A stretch of DNA of 64,000 bases from positions 16,149,479 to 16,213,478 of the forward strand of contig CM060068.1 in assembly GCA_030533445.1 (NCBI GenBank), written 5' to 3'. Below, in pieces: positions 48,021 to 61,000 of this stretch (position 1 is the stretch's first letter; the number at the start of each line of letters is the position of its first letter). A model generated the notes under the pieces. It did no database searches, was not told the origin of the DNA, and worked only from the letters and a program-made list of their open reading frames with translations. A program made the translations under genes and the position numbers. The stretch comes from Cyprinodon diabolis (Eukaryota > Chordata > Actinopteri > Cyprinodontiformes > Cyprinodontidae).

Positions 48021-49146
48021 AAAAAAAAAATTGCCCATATCTTATATATTAGTTTCATTGAAAAAAGAAATACAAGTTTGTATAACTGCAGCTGCGTGAC
48101 ACTTCAAAGATTGCAATGACGGAAAGTAGTTAAGTAGTTAAGAAAGTAGTTAGTGCTGTATCATAAACCTTTTATACCCACTCTTCAACTGTTTACAGTA
48201 AAACAGATTAGCTCTGTTGGTAACGTCAATGATTGAGCAGAATAAAAACAACAACAAAGTTTTTATTGCAGTTCACATCAGACAAAAGCCAAACGTTTGT
48301 CAGTCAAACTAACCTTGGCCTGTATAAAAAAACTGTATTTAGGCAAGAATTTTATTGTAGAAATCATAATAAAAATAAACAGTCATGCAATGGTTAACAC
48401 AAAATTTTCCAATTACCAGTGAAGTGAAGAATCCCTAGACTTAGAACCACACTCAACTGCTTTTGACCGTCGATCTAATCTCTTTCTTAAATGATTTGTT
48501 AGTTTTACAAAGATTGATACATACAGAAAACAGAAGTCTCTTTGAATATTAATTTTGTTGGTGGTAACTGATAAAAAAAAAAAACTTGTTTTCTTTTTAT
48601 CAGATCTCTCCTGTGTCATGTGTTTTCTTTATCTTTAAATACTGAGCTTAAAGTTTAACTAATGCCATGATCCACTTTCTGGTTTATGGAGTCCTATTTT
48701 GATTTTACTGTGCATGTTTTAACTTTTTCTTTGCAATATCTTAAAAATGAATCCCAAGACAAGCTCAATGCTACCGAAGTGGTTAAGGGATTCTTTGCTG
48801 CTGAACTTGCCAGTTGGTTTTAACAGACTGTTACTCACCTAAGACCTCAGACATATTTCTCCTTTGCAAGCCATCCTTTCCTCTGCAGCTCTCAGCATTG
48901 CTGAGTCAGCACATTGAAGCCAGCAGCTCAAAATGATAAAGCTCCAACCAATAGACATTGTCACCCATTTTGGTGACAATAGGGGGTGAAAAGTCCTCTA
49001 CCTCAAAAGTTCTATCCAAGGCGTAAGTACCGGCATCCCTTTGCTCATTGTCCATGTTTTAGCCAAGGTAGCTTACACACTACACAGGGATGTTACCTTG
49101 GCAATAATCAGAGAAAAGTGCTCAAATCACATGTTTAAGTAGGATA
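48021..49146. other. gene-free AT-rich stretch
   Basis: No gene; short direct repetition of 'AGAAAGTAGTTA'-like units near 48120-48150. Confidence 0.35.
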
Positions 49147-49148
49147 TA

Positions 49149-50754
49149 CAGTGGGGCAAAAAAGTATTTAGTCAGCCACCAATAGTGCAAGTTCTCCCAC
49201 TTAAAAAGATGAGAGAGGCCGGTAATTTTCATCATAGATATACCTCAACTATGAGAGACAAAATGAGAAAAAAAAAATCCAGAAAATCACATTGTCTGAT
49301 GTTTAAATAATTTATTTGTAAAATATGGTGGAAAATAAGTATTTGGTCAATAACAAAAGTTAATCTCAATACTTTGTTATATACCCTTTGTTGGCAATGA
49401 CAGAGATCAAACGTTTTCTGTAAGTCTTCACAAGGTTTTCACACACTGTTGCTGGTATTTTGGCCCATTCCTCCATGCAGATCTCCTCTAGAGCAGTGAT
49501 GTTCTGGGGCTGTCGCTGGGCAACACAGACTTTCAACTCCCTCCAAAGATTTTCTATGGGGTTGAGATCTGGAGACTGGCTAGGCCACTCCAGGACCTTG
49601 AAATGCTTCTTACGAAGCCACTCCTTCGTTACCCGGGCGGTGTGTTTGGGATCATTGTAATGCTGAAAGACCCAGCCACGTTTCATCTTCAATGCCCTTG
49701 CTGGTGGAAGGAGGGTTTCACTCAAAATTTGACGATACATGGCCCCATTCATTCTTTCCTTCACACGGATCAGTCGTCCTGGTCCCTTAGCAGAAAAACA
49801 GCCCCAAAGCATGATGTTTCCACCCCCATGCTTCACTGTAGGTATGGTGTTCTTTGGATGCAACTCAGCATTCTCTCTCCTCCAAACACGACGAGTAGAG
49901 TTTTTACCAAAAAGTTCTATTTTGGTTTCATCTGACCATATGATATTCTCCCAGTCATCGTCTGGATCATCCAAATGCTCTCTAGCAAACTTGAGACGGG
50001 CCTTGACATGTACTGGCTTAAGCAGGGGAACACGTCTGGCACTGCAGGATTTGAGTCCCTGGCGGCGTAGTGTGTTACTGATGGTAGCCTTTGTTACTTT
50101 GGTCCCAGCTCTCTGCAGGTCATTCACTAGGTCCCCCCGTGTGGTTCTGGGATTTTTACTCACCGTTCTTGTGATCATTTTGACCCCACGGGGTGAGATC
50201 TTGCGTGGAGCCCCAGATCGAGGAAGATTATCAGTGGTCTTGTATGGTTTCCATTTTCTAATAATTGATCCCACAGTTGATTTCTTCACACCAAGCTGTT
50301 TACCTATTGCAGATTCAGACTTCCCAGCCTGGTGCAGGTCTATCATTTTGTTTCGGGTGTCCTTTGACAGCTCTCTAGTTTTGGCCATGGTGTAGTTTAG
50401 AGTGTGACTGTTTGAGGTTGTGGACAGGTGTCTTTTATACTGATAACGGGTTCAAACAGGTGCCATTAATGAAGGTAACGAGTGGAGGGCAGAGGAGCCT
50501 CTTACAGAAGAAGTTACTGGTCTGTGAGAGCCAGAAATCTTGCTTGTTTGTAACTGACCGAATACTTATTTTCCACCATATTTTGCAAATAAATTCTTTA
50601 AACATCAGACAATGTGATTTTCTGGATTTTTTTTTCTCATTTTGTCTCTCATACTGGAGGTATATCTATGATGAAAATTACCGGCCTCTCTCGTCTTTTT
50701 GAGTGGGAGAACTTGCACTATTGGTGGCTGACTAAATACTTTTTTGCCCCACTG
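49149..50754 (-). mobile_element. complete Tc1-like transposon with long inverted repeats
   Basis: Left end CAGTGGGGCAAAAAAGTATT (49149) and its inverse at the right end (50754), each followed by TA (49147-49148, 50755-50756). The two arms match with few differences for about 200 bases (49149-49350 versus 50550-50754), the long-arm IR/DR type of fish Tc1. Length 1606 bp. Confidence 0.92.
49366..50388 (-). CDS. Tc1-type transposase, 340 aa, full-length but second catalytic Asp replaced by Tyr
   Basis: Start [12 protein letters not shown] at 50388 is the normal N terminus of the family and the stop follows GYITKY. Domains: helix-turn-helix/paired DNA-binding part with [11 protein letters not shown] and [13 protein letters not shown] (residues about 5-110), then the DDE core with [12 protein letters not shown] (first D), [11 protein letters not shown], and [11 protein letters not shown] (E). 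In working relatives the motif is DNDPKH; here the position 35 residues before the catalytic Glu is Tyr (codon TAC, minus strand, 49657-49659), a one-base change from GAC. The frame is otherwise undamaged, so the protein should bind DNA but not cut it. Confidence 0.9.
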   Translation of the reverse strand: MAKTRELSKDTRNKMIDLHQAGKSESAIGKQLGVKKSTVGSIIRKWKPYKTTDNLPRSGAPRKISPRGVKMITRTVSKNPRTTRGDLVNDLQRAGTKVTKATISNTLRRQGLKSCSARRVPLLKPVHVKARLKFAREHLDDPDDDWENIIWSDETKIELFGKNSTRRVWRRENAELHPKNTIPTVKHGGGNIMLWGCFSAKGPGRLIRVKERMNGAMYRQILSETLLPPARALKMKRGWVFQHYNDPKHTARVTKEWLRKKHFKVLEWPSQSPDLNPIENLWRELKVCVAQRQPQNITALEEICMEEWAKIPATVCENLVKTYRKRLISVIANKGYITKY

Positions 50755-50756
50755 TA

Positions 50757-51773
50757 GAAGTGTATTTTCAAGGGATTTTCACAAAAACAATCAATCTGAT
50801 AACTTTTTTTCTCAATTTTTTGTTGTACACATTTTTGTGCTTATTGTGTTCTTTCTCTTAAATACTTGATTTCTGTATTGTTTATTTTCTGCTCTGTAAA
50901 AACTCAGTTCCTATTTTATTTTGAAGATCAGTCTTCTGCACTGCTGTGTTTAGTTCACCTGCTGTTTAATAATCCTGCTTTTGAGCCACGTTATCGCTGC
51001 TTTTTTGTGTTGGTATTGTTTTAGTTTATGTTCGACCTGCTGCTGCTTTCTTCAACCTTCTATTACCCCAATATTAATGTCATATTTATCAACCGATCTC
51101 CCTCAAACAGAAATGTATTGACCTATCACACTAATTGCATCACATTGGTATTCTTACTGAGCTTGGCTCTGGTTCTGTTGAATGGCTTTTCTTGATCTCT
51201 GTATCTTCTGTCTATAAGTGGCTCTTTAGGATGAGAGATTGTTGCAAAGGCAGTGACTAACTAAAGAGTTCGTAAAAGAAGGTGATTATTATGATTGAAG
51301 TCAATCACCCAAACTGGTAAGCACCCAACTGAACTGGATTCATTGTAATATTAGCTGGATATGTTAAGTTTTGGAAAGGGCTTTTAAATAAGCTAATTTG
51401 GACGGACATTATAATAGTCACAGTTAATTGATTTTATTTAAAAAATAAACTTTTTATAATACAGTGACAAACAAAAAGGCAACCATAAAGACACAAAAAC
51501 ACAGAGGAACTAAAGAATAGATAACATTTACGTGGTTCTACATATTCATTTAAACAGCTATTTCTATTAGGTTTTAAGTTAAATAACATATAATTTCACA
51601 TGCAAATATTTGTTTTAAATCACAGATCTTAGGAAAGTAGCTCTGCAAAGTTTTTAGTGTACAGATATTCCACACTATCAAAGAAATAAAATGTATACGG
51701 AAAACATTTAGATGTACATATAGAAGTGCATGAAATACAATCTCCTATACAGTCAAAAAATATTTTGAGATTT
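50757..51773. other. gene-free stretch
   Basis: AT-rich; nothing recognised apart from the probable 3' flank of the HSPA12-like gene. Confidence 0.35.
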
Positions 51774-52970
51774 TTAATTAGTCATGAAATCAAGCTCAAT
51801 TGATGACGTTAAATCAGAATCTAGGTCTTTTCCTTCTATGGTCATTTCTGTGAAGCCAAACTTTATGTTTAGTTTAAGTTCCCGATTCATACCACGCTTG
51901 GTGTTTGGAGAGTGTAGAAGGAAGCAACCAATCTTCACCATTCCCTCCTCATCCACATATATTGGACTTGTCTTTTTGGCGCAGTAAAAATTGTAGTTCA
52001 TCATCTTCGTATGTGCCTCGGTCGGATATAAGGTGAAGGTTCTGATTTCATCCCAATCCACATCCTCATCGGCCTCCACCAGTTTCATGAACAGATCCCT
52101 GCACCATTCACCCTCTTTGTTGGTGAATCTTTTTTCTGCCTTATGCTTGAACTTGTCAAACCTTCGAGATACTCTGACTCCATAAGTGAAAGCACTTTTC
52201 CGAGACGCCACCAAGTGTGGCTTTCTTCCAAACTCTACAGCGCCTTTTAGGATTGCTTCCTGTGGCCTAACTGGACACAGAATTTTACACTTAACCCCAA
52301 ACTTATCATCAATATGTTTTCGCAGAATCTTGCTCTCAGCAAAGCCCCCTACTAATAAAATGTACTTAATGTTTAGGGCTTTGGTAAGGATTTCTTTGAG
52401 ACTTTGAGTGATACCCTGCAGACTCTCTGTAAAGAAAGAGTTTAGTTTCTCTTTAGTAATGGTTATACATCCTTCATCCCAGGAAGCTCCTTCTACCCTT
52501 TCAAAGTACTTCTCCATTGCCTTCTTATCCTGAGCAATCTTCCCAAGGCTATAAGGACAGCTAATGTCCACATCATCATTTTGTTTTTTGAAAAGTGTGA
52601 AATCATACAGAATCTTTTTGACGTCATTGGGATGGGTTTTTTCAAACTCATCCCAGACTCCATTACAGAATATCTTTCTAAGAAACTCTTTAAATCTTTG
52701 GTCCACAATTTGTCCTCCCAGATTGTTTCCTGAGGCCTTATGAAGTTCTTTTAATGCTCCTCCTTTCAGGACTTCGTGAACTGTGATGTCAATGGTTCCT
52801 CCTAAAATGCAGAGTGGAAAAAAGTGAACAAGCAAAACTAACTGCACTACAGGCATAAAAATGTTCCTTAAGGCAAAAAAAAAAAAAAAGCTGTAGCTGG
52901 GAGATGACCAGTTAATGATTAACTATCTGCGTGATATCTGCAGCACCACATTTCTAACATTTTTTAAAAG

Positions 52971-53427
52971 TGCTATGGTTCTTCCCTTTTGGACTTTGAG
53001 TTTTCAGTTATCTCTGTCTTTCTGGTTTGTTGATCTTTCATTTATTTACCACTTTGTATTAAATGTAAGCTGTTTTGCGCACTCTACAGTAAATTCTGTT
53101 ACTTATTCTGTTATTTCTTTACTCATTCTAAGGTCCACATTGTGTGACCACTTCTGCTATAACCTGTTGCTGCTGTAACAGTACAATTTTGCCGTTGTAG
53201 AAAATAAAGGGAGTTTCTATTTATTTTTTCAGTTACTCTCTATTGCCCCCTTGTGCCTGTCTTCTTTCCCCTTGCTCCCTTCTAGTTACTTCTATCCACA
53301 CCTGGTTCCACACCATTCTTTGTTCTGTTCCCCATATATGTACCACCTCTGCAATTCCTCATTGGCTCTTCATGTGTGTTTTCCCCAGCATTTGGGTCCT
53401 TGACCAACCTCCAACCTCACGTTGACA
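52971..53427 (+). mobile_element. solo LTR (family B) in the HSPA12-like gene, antisense to it
   Basis: Starts TGCTATGGTTCTTCCC, ends CTCACGTTGACA, near-matching flanks AAAAG (52966-52970) and TAAAG (53428-53432). It shares its second half with 41396-41835. It lies between exons B and C, where the missing ATPase exon should be. An insert at 53060-53200 makes its middle differ from the other copies. Confidence 0.7.
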
Positions 53428-53894
53428 TAAAGTATTTAAACCTAAATCTAATACATATTTGACAGTCAATCCTTTAGAAAAAATTCTTCTCAGGTGAAAT
53501 CAGTGGCTGTAAACTTTTTACCAGTTGCACTGTCATTAATGGTTTGTAATGCATCATCTTTCAGGAATCTGAGAGCTTCAGTAAAAACCTTTAGAGCTGG
53601 TAATGCATTTCCATTGGCTGCTTTGATTTTCAGATTCCTGTTGAAACTCTGGACATTAAAAAACATGAAGTCAGTCACGTCTGAGGCTGAATCCTTATCG
53701 TAACAACATACAGTGTGGAACAAAACATCAACTACATGGAGTAACAATATTCATATATAGGATAAGGTGTTGTCCTGATTCATTGCTGCATCGTCATAAA
53801 CAAATGCAGTACCTAAAAAAAAAAAAAAAAAGAAATTTGTTTTTCTTACTTTACCGTAGAGGGACACTGTTTTTAATGTTATGGTCTTTTAAAC

Positions 53895-53980
53895 TTGTTT
53901 TAATTTTCCCTTTTTTAAATGTAGCACTTTGTAGCACTTTGAGATTTGATGTCAAATGTAAAGTGTGTTATAAATAAAAT

Positions 53981-54029
<49 letters not shown>
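53895..54029 (+). mobile_element. retroposon 3' end with (ATT)n tail abutting exon A
   Basis: 'GTAGCACTTTGAGATTTGATGTCAAATGTAAAG...TTATAAATAAAATTC' followed by about 16 ATT units (53983-54029) is the usual tail of a fish LINE/SINE. The tail touches the last codon of exon A (54030), exactly where a splice donor is needed. The 5' limit of the retroposon is not defined. Confidence 0.7.
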
Positions 54030-54308
54030 CTTGAAGCAGTCAAATAAGTAAGATTCTTTGGCTTGTTTTCCCTTCATTTTGAAATAGTCAGTTTGGGCTT
54101 TATACCCAAAACTGATCAATTCTTCCTTTTCATTGAAGAGGATACAAGTAGGAGTCTTTGGAGTTTGTTGACCAACATCTTCTCCCCACTTCTTTACATG
54201 GATATCACTTTTAGCTTCCTTGGCAGTCAAACTGAAGGCATGTCCACTATATGCAGTACCAAAATCTATTGCTATGACGAAAGAGTCCCCCATGTCAAAT
54301 ACATTCAA

Positions 54309-54495
54309 GCTGTTCAGCTTTGTGGCAGTGAAATGCAGGAGTCACAGCACCTCTACTAATGTTAAAGGGTGGAGTCAGCAAGTCAACCTTTGACACCTAA
54401 TCTGAAATAAAAAAAAAAGGTGTGCCACTCTGTACACTCAGTGAGGACAAGACTGCACTAGAGGAAAGAGGATTACACACAGAGACAAGTAAAAG
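54309..54495. promoter_or_regulatory. shared upstream region of divergent gene pair and non-coding first exon
   Basis: The minus-strand HSPA12-like start (54308) and the plus-strand coiled-coil gene face away from each other. A likely untranslated first exon of the plus gene ends AAAAG|GTAAAG at 54495. It contains no ATG in its last 65 bases. That leaves roughly 100-150 bases for a two-way promoter. No TATA box is convincing. Transcription starts are inferred. Confidence 0.4.
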
Positions 54496-55025
54496 GTAAA
54501 GTCACTCTCTGTAACTCTCTGTAAATCTGAAATGTGTTAACTGCCTATTATTGTACCTATTTGATTATTTTAAGTCAAAGACAACTAAGCTTTACTTTAC
54601 TAAGCCTTACTCCTGACCAGTTTGTTTGAATGGTTCATGAGGAAAATAAAATTGTCAGGCGGACCTTAAATCATTTTAATGGCAAATTCATTTTATATCA
54701 AACTGAACTTAAATTTGACCAAAATGTTCTCTAAGGATTTAAATGTTTAATTATATCTATTAACAGGTTTACATACGAATATATGTACGGTTTTCCTCTT
54801 TGACATTTATTGTAAATTTTAGGGATTCATAGGGATTTTTCCTCTATTCTATTATTCCATAATGTAAGTTAAGTTGTGCATTAAGTGAAATTCAGAATTA
54901 TTTTTGATTTTGATGACTTAAGAAAAACAGCTTCTAAAAATGATTCTTCACTGTATCATCATTCATCCAAAACGACTCACTTTTATCTGATCACATGTAT
55001 TCAGGACATTTCCTCAGCAAAAGCC

Positions 55026-58000
55026 ATGGAGCACAATTTTCTAACGAACAGAAAAACAATAGATCCTGCAAACAGGTAAGTAGAACAGAGCTAATAGGTC
55101 AAACTCTCACTGACCCTGTCATGTATATCAGTGACATTTACACGTGAATATTTAGAAGTGAAATAAAACTTCTGATGGGATGCACTGCACTGACCCTTTT
55201 TAAGTGTATGTTAAGTAATCCAGGATGTTCAATGATAAACTGGCAATCCAGAATGGTAATGTGCAGCTCTCAAGTTTAGGTCACATTATTAATCTGGGAC
55301 TGCTCTCATAAAATCATTTGGGGAAAAGGAGGGCCGCTCAGCTTTTGAGCTGATCAGGCAAAGCAATACTATTAGATGTGGGTCACCACTCTTGCTTTCA
55401 TCAGAGTTATATGTCAAACCCCAAACCATAATACTGCAGCGTGATGGGTCGACTTATTTTTCGTCAGAATTGAACAATTTAGGCTGGAGTAGAACAAGAT
55501 GGATTTATCTTTGCTTATTAACTCCAAAATAGTACGGCTTGCAGGCAAGGTTAATAAATCAAAGCCTCTCCAAAGTTTTTTTTATTGTTTAAAGCAAGTG
55601 AAATTATCAATCACATAATGTACAAAAAAATCACAGGTTGCCCTAGTTGTTTATTAATGGACATAGTTCATTACCATATATATACCACAATGGATTTAAC
55701 CAGACATTTTGCGTTAATGTTGGCAATTTATTGTTCTGTATTTTACATATACTGTATTTACATTTTAATCTGTTACAAAAGACCACCACAGAATCTTGAA
55801 ACTACTTTTTGCAAAAGATAAGGAATATAAAAATAACATATTTATGACTTCCCAAGTCACTGCCACTGCTGGAGGCCCAATGTATTGCATGATTTGTTTT
55901 TGCACAGAACTTAGTCTCTTTACCAATCCTGGGTTAAGCGTAAAAGGGCTTTACCATACCAAGCTCAGGTATAAGAGAAAGTAAGCCCTGGAAAAGTGTA
56001 AATACCTAGGAAAAGTTTAACTGAAACACAGAAAGGGAGAGAAACAAAGCAAACATTCTAAGATTGTTTTCCTTCTGTAAAGTTAGACATTTGTGATGTG
56101 ATAGATGTGTGCATTAAAGAAAGAAAACATGAGAAAACAGCACAAAAATAAATCTTATTAAACAGCCCCTTAAAGGTTAGTCCTAGTTGATTATTGTTTA
56201 TTAATTATTATTAATCTTCTTTTTATATATATATTTTTTATTTTTTTTTTTATTTTTTATTTTTTTTTCATTACAATGAAACATACTGTACGACACACAT
56301 AGAACTTGGGGTACTGATTCGTAGTTAAATATTAATCCTCACTTTTACCATATTTGTTTCCTTGTTTTAATCCCATATGAAACATTTTTCTATGTTCATT
56401 TTCCACCATGACAGGTAAACAAAGTTATCTTTTGAGAAAGTATAAAGCACAAGAGTATCCTGCTGTTTTTTTTAATCAAAGTAGCCTTATAGATTCTTCT
56501 CTTAGAATACTCTTGATAATTATCATGTTTGGTATTGCTGCAATTATAATAAACAACATTTACATAAAATAAGAAAATTTTTCCAGCCTGATGCCTAAAG
56601 AAACACAAACATGTTCTGTCAAGGTAAATGGACAGATTTAGAAAAAAATTAATAAAAAATCTCTGATTAATTATGATTTAACTTTAACATTCATGCAATC
56701 AATCACAGGTAAATATTACAATGACTTGCAATACTACTAACAACCAAACATGATGTGACATACATAAGATATTTATAGGTTTAACTGTATCAAGGATGGG
56801 TGACAGTAGGGTAAAAATGTCTATAAGAAACCTTCAGACCCCAGAAAGCTGCACTTTCTATAAAAAAAGAAGCAGTGTCCTTCCAGGGAAATCTAGCATA
56901 CATTTGGAAACATGATGCAGTTGGTTTCCTTTTGGTACTCGGTGACAAACCCAATCTGCAGGACTGTAGGAAGTTAATGGTTTTTGTTGTATCATATTTT
57001 GATTAATATTCTTCTTCTTCAACGATTTCTTGTTTCATTTAACAGGTACAGAGAAAACCAATTTGATCGCAAATCAGAGAGGCCTGATGAAGGGCAGGAT
57101 CAACATGAGTATGTATTACCATATTGTCCAAGTTCAGCTTTGTGGTGTTTTGATGTATATTTAAGGTACATTCACAAATGCGTGCTTTAATCACTTTTCA
57201 TATATAGATTAACTTAAGCATATAAGAGACACTATCTGTATTTGATTCAGTTCTCAAAGTACTGTTAAGTCCTATGTAAGCCATTTTGACTGTGATATCT
57301 TGGATGTCTGTCAAAATTTTTCAAGAAGTACACAAGACTATGATAAAGTTCCTCATTGGTTTGATACAAAATAGAAAACACTGCTCATCGTTTTTTTTTT
57401 GTTTTTTGTTTATTTTACAGATTTCATAACGTGAAGCCTTCTGATGTTATGTAAGAAACTTTTTATTGGCCTGTTTGAAAAATGAATCAATAATAATAAT
57501 CCAGATAGACAAGGTGATTGAAGGTTTACATTTAGTAACATTTTTTACACAATCTCAATTATATCAGCATACTGTAACATTGTGCTTTAACATAGTGAAT
57601 ATTTACTGGTCCAACTCATACTAAGAAACCAAAACAAAACAGAAGATTCGACACTGTCCAACAAAATTGAGCTTTTATAAACTTTGTATAGACTTTTTAT
57701 TGGCCAGACGTTATATTGGTCATTTTTTTCCCCCATTTAATTTTAATTCTTTTACATTTTTAATCATTTTCCCATTGCTAATCCTGGTTTGGGCTTAACT
57801 ACAGCTGTCAAACAGAACAACTAAAAGTGTTTTTTGGGCTTTACATATTTTGGTTGTCTTCATAAATATAGCTGTGCATAATGGACACACATCTGTTCTT
57901 CTCTCTCACCAGTCGGAAAAAAAAGATTGTTCCATACTACTTGTTTGTTCATATTTTAAAACTCCAGCCAAAAATGTGAAAATGCTGAGTTATAACAGTT

Positions 58001-61000
58001 TGTGACATTTCTCTGAGCTTTGCATGGTGACCTTTTTTAAATTGAAGAAATGGGCAGCTTTTTTAAATGTTTTCCGTATGGGAAAAATATTTCGGATAAT
58101 TAACTTTAATATGTATGGAAATGTCCTAATGACCCTCTCCAGATCGATGGTCGCCAAACAATTGTTTTTTAACATTATGACCTCTGTCAGTCTTTGTGGC
58201 CATGTTGTTGTCACTCACGTCAACGCAAGACTGCTGTGTTCAATAATCCTGTATAGTTACTGAATACACTTGGCTGCTGCAATCGTTCTTAAATTCACAC
58301 AGCTTTAACATTATGGCTTCATGCTTGGCTATTAAATGTTGGCAGAGAGGAATCTGTTGTGTATTTTTGTAAAAATTAAAAGAGATTGAATTGATTGTAG
58401 ATCTTGGTATGGACCAGACTAGCTTTAAGTTAAGCTCTAGAAATGAAGAGGATAAACTGTTTTCTGTGATTAAGTTCTGACTTTTCTGGTTGGGTTAACA
58501 TGTTGATGTAGAGTAGATGACTACATCAGAATTGTAAAATAAAATTAATCAGTGTGTAATGTATTCAAGATTAAAAGAGAGAATGGACAAAGAAACTGCT
58601 AAAAAAGAAAAAGAAATCAAGAAACTGAAGTAAGTATTTTTTTTTTTACTTTTTTCCTTTGTTTCCTTAATTCTATCACCATTTTGTCCATAACTCAGAG
58701 ATTGTGATTCTTTATCATATCAAAAACTAAACACTCATTTGAGTTAGTTACTTAGCTTTTGACTAAATGTGAGTTGTATTATCAGTCTTAGATCATATTG
58801 ATGAGAGGACACTACTCAGACTTACAAATGTTTCTTAAAAACAAAATTTTATTGAATGTTTATGAGGATGGATGGATGGATGGATGGATGGATGGATGGA
58901 TGGATGGATGGATGGATGGATGGATGGATGGATGGATGGATGTTTATGTATTAATTTTGATCACCATGACAAAACAACAACATCCAAAAGATATTAATAG
59001 ATATTTTATCTGAAACAACTCAGTTTTCAATAGCCCCTATTCACAGTTTAGGGTTAACATTTAAGAAACAGAGCAAATAGGTCAAATCTGTATTGAATCA
59101 CATACAAGTTTTTCCATTCCACCTATTTCTTTAACACACTGTAAACTTGAAAGTTGCCTGTAATCATCAGTTCAAGGTGATCAACCATCTGTCTGCCTAT
59201 AATAAATTTATCACATATTCATATGCAAATTTGTTCCCATACTGTACACTTATAAGTAGGAATGTAACATTAATGTTGCATTAGAAATGTTTGCAGGTAT
59301 TGTGCAAAACAACTCTACTATTTTTCAACATAAGTTCAAATGTATTGTGAATTCTATCCAAACATAGTCACCATTATGCTTATAGGCTGAAAACACTGTA
59401 TGTATTTTGTTAAATGTTTCTCACCATGCTCTGTCTTTTTGTTTAGTCTGCCACAGGTAATTTTTATAAGAAACTACTTATTTAATTTAAACTGGTTACT
59501 TTCCTGTATGAACCTGACTGAAACATATTTGAAAATATATTTGAAATAAAAAAGAAAAACACCTAAAGAAATCAGTTAAATTTTTTAATTTAGAGATTCT
59601 TAGAACATTTAATGGTAATCCACATTACTTTGTTTATCTTTGCTAAGAATATTAAATGAAGAGAACCCTTCTTTCTAAGACTCTCTACTGCAACACTTTT
59701 TCATTCTTAACTTGTCAAACACTGACATTTATTGGCCTGGTATTGAAATTGGAAGGGAAAATAGAACATTTCAGTCCAAGGAAAATTAGTGTGTTTTTTC
59801 TTCATAAGAGTTATCATATCTTCATCACAGTTTATTGAAGATGCATCCTGTTACAGGGCAGTACATCTAATTAATAGATGTATATGTGAAAACTAATGTA
59901 AATGTTTTAAATACATGTATTAAAATTATTAATAGATTATAGTCATTGATAGACATATTTTTAACTTTTTCAGGTTATTCAAAAAGCATTTATATCTCTT
60001 TTCTTCTTTTTACTAACTTACATACAAGCTGCCTGCTACATGTATATTATTGTGTAAATCTTCATTTTAACTAACACTCATCTTATTTTAACGCACAGAG
60101 AGAAAATAACGAAATTAGAGGAAGAAGTTTCATCCTTAAAAGACAAGTACTACATATTTTTGAGTATTAAATAAGAATAATAAAATCTGGATGTGGCAGT
60201 GTTTTTTTTTTCTTTTTCTTTCTTAGAGTGGCAAAGGATGTTGCTCTTTCAATAAAGACAGGAAAAACTGAGACCTTGAACAACCCAGTTTCTCAAACCA
60301 GACTCAAAGAGCTGTATGATGACCTGGGGTTACGTTGGCCTGCAATCAAAAAGTGCCTAGAGTCCAACAAAGAAAAACCAGATTCAGTTAAAGAGAAAAT
60401 ACAGGTACTGTATCCTCTGATGCATCATGATGAATAATTTTTTAAAAATTCTTCAAACTAAAGGAACAATAGGTATTGAAAATGTACAAGATATGGTTGC
60501 ACAGCTATAATGCTACGTTCTGACCGAACACCACAGAAGCAACTGGTTTACATGCAAAGTCAGGTCACCTCAGAACATCCTGAGCTTCTGACGTGAGTGA
60601 CATTCCTTCAGAAGCAGCAGCTGCAACTGTTGCTGCTTCATGCACCACATCAACCAATCAGAGAGAAGCTCCACCACATGACGTTGCTGCACCAATGCGG
60701 GACAGTAGGTCGTCAAACTGGGCTTGAGTGAGACGATGGTAGCGCTGGAAGCGATTCTCATCAACTCTGAGTTCCTGGAGTAGATGGTGAAACTCTCAAC
60801 AACTGAAAGCCTGTGAATTATCAGGTGAATCCAGATATGGCGATGACACACCCTGACGAGGGCGTTCATTAAAATAAGCCAAGCGACTCTCTCGATTTTA
60901 TCCATCAGTGTTACAGGCAAAGCTCCGCCCAACGTGCATTAGACCCACTTTTCAACTGTGCAGCTAAAGCAAATGATGCTTCAGCTGTGCATCAGAACTA

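Larger units (their letters stand above)
51774..54308 (-). pseudogene. HSPA12A/B-like Hsp70 family gene, broken
   Basis: HSPA12 proteins are divergent Hsp70-type ATPases. Three pieces remain on the minus strand. Exon A (54308-54030, 93 codons) holds phosphate-1 motif IAIDFGTAYSG. Exon B (about 53637-53493) reads RNLKIKAANG...LPALKVFTEALRFLKDDAL...ATDFT. Exon C (52801-51774, 341 residues) begins with phosphate-2 remnant GGTIDIT, then NNLGGQ, adenosine motif LLVGGFAES, RPQEAILKGAV and SAFTYGVRVS, ending LDFMTN. Defects: exon A runs straight into an (ATT)n tract with no GT donor; exon B runs into TGA with no donor; the exon expected between B and C (WVLTVPAIW... to VVDCG) is absent and a solo LTR occupies that gap; about 10 residues after FK are also missing. 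Exon C is still fully open, so loss may be recent, or a truncated C-terminal product may exist. Confidence 0.85.

Noticed and set aside
49739..50395. 218-codon plus-strand frame
   Set aside because: Antisense shadow of the second Tc1 transposase.
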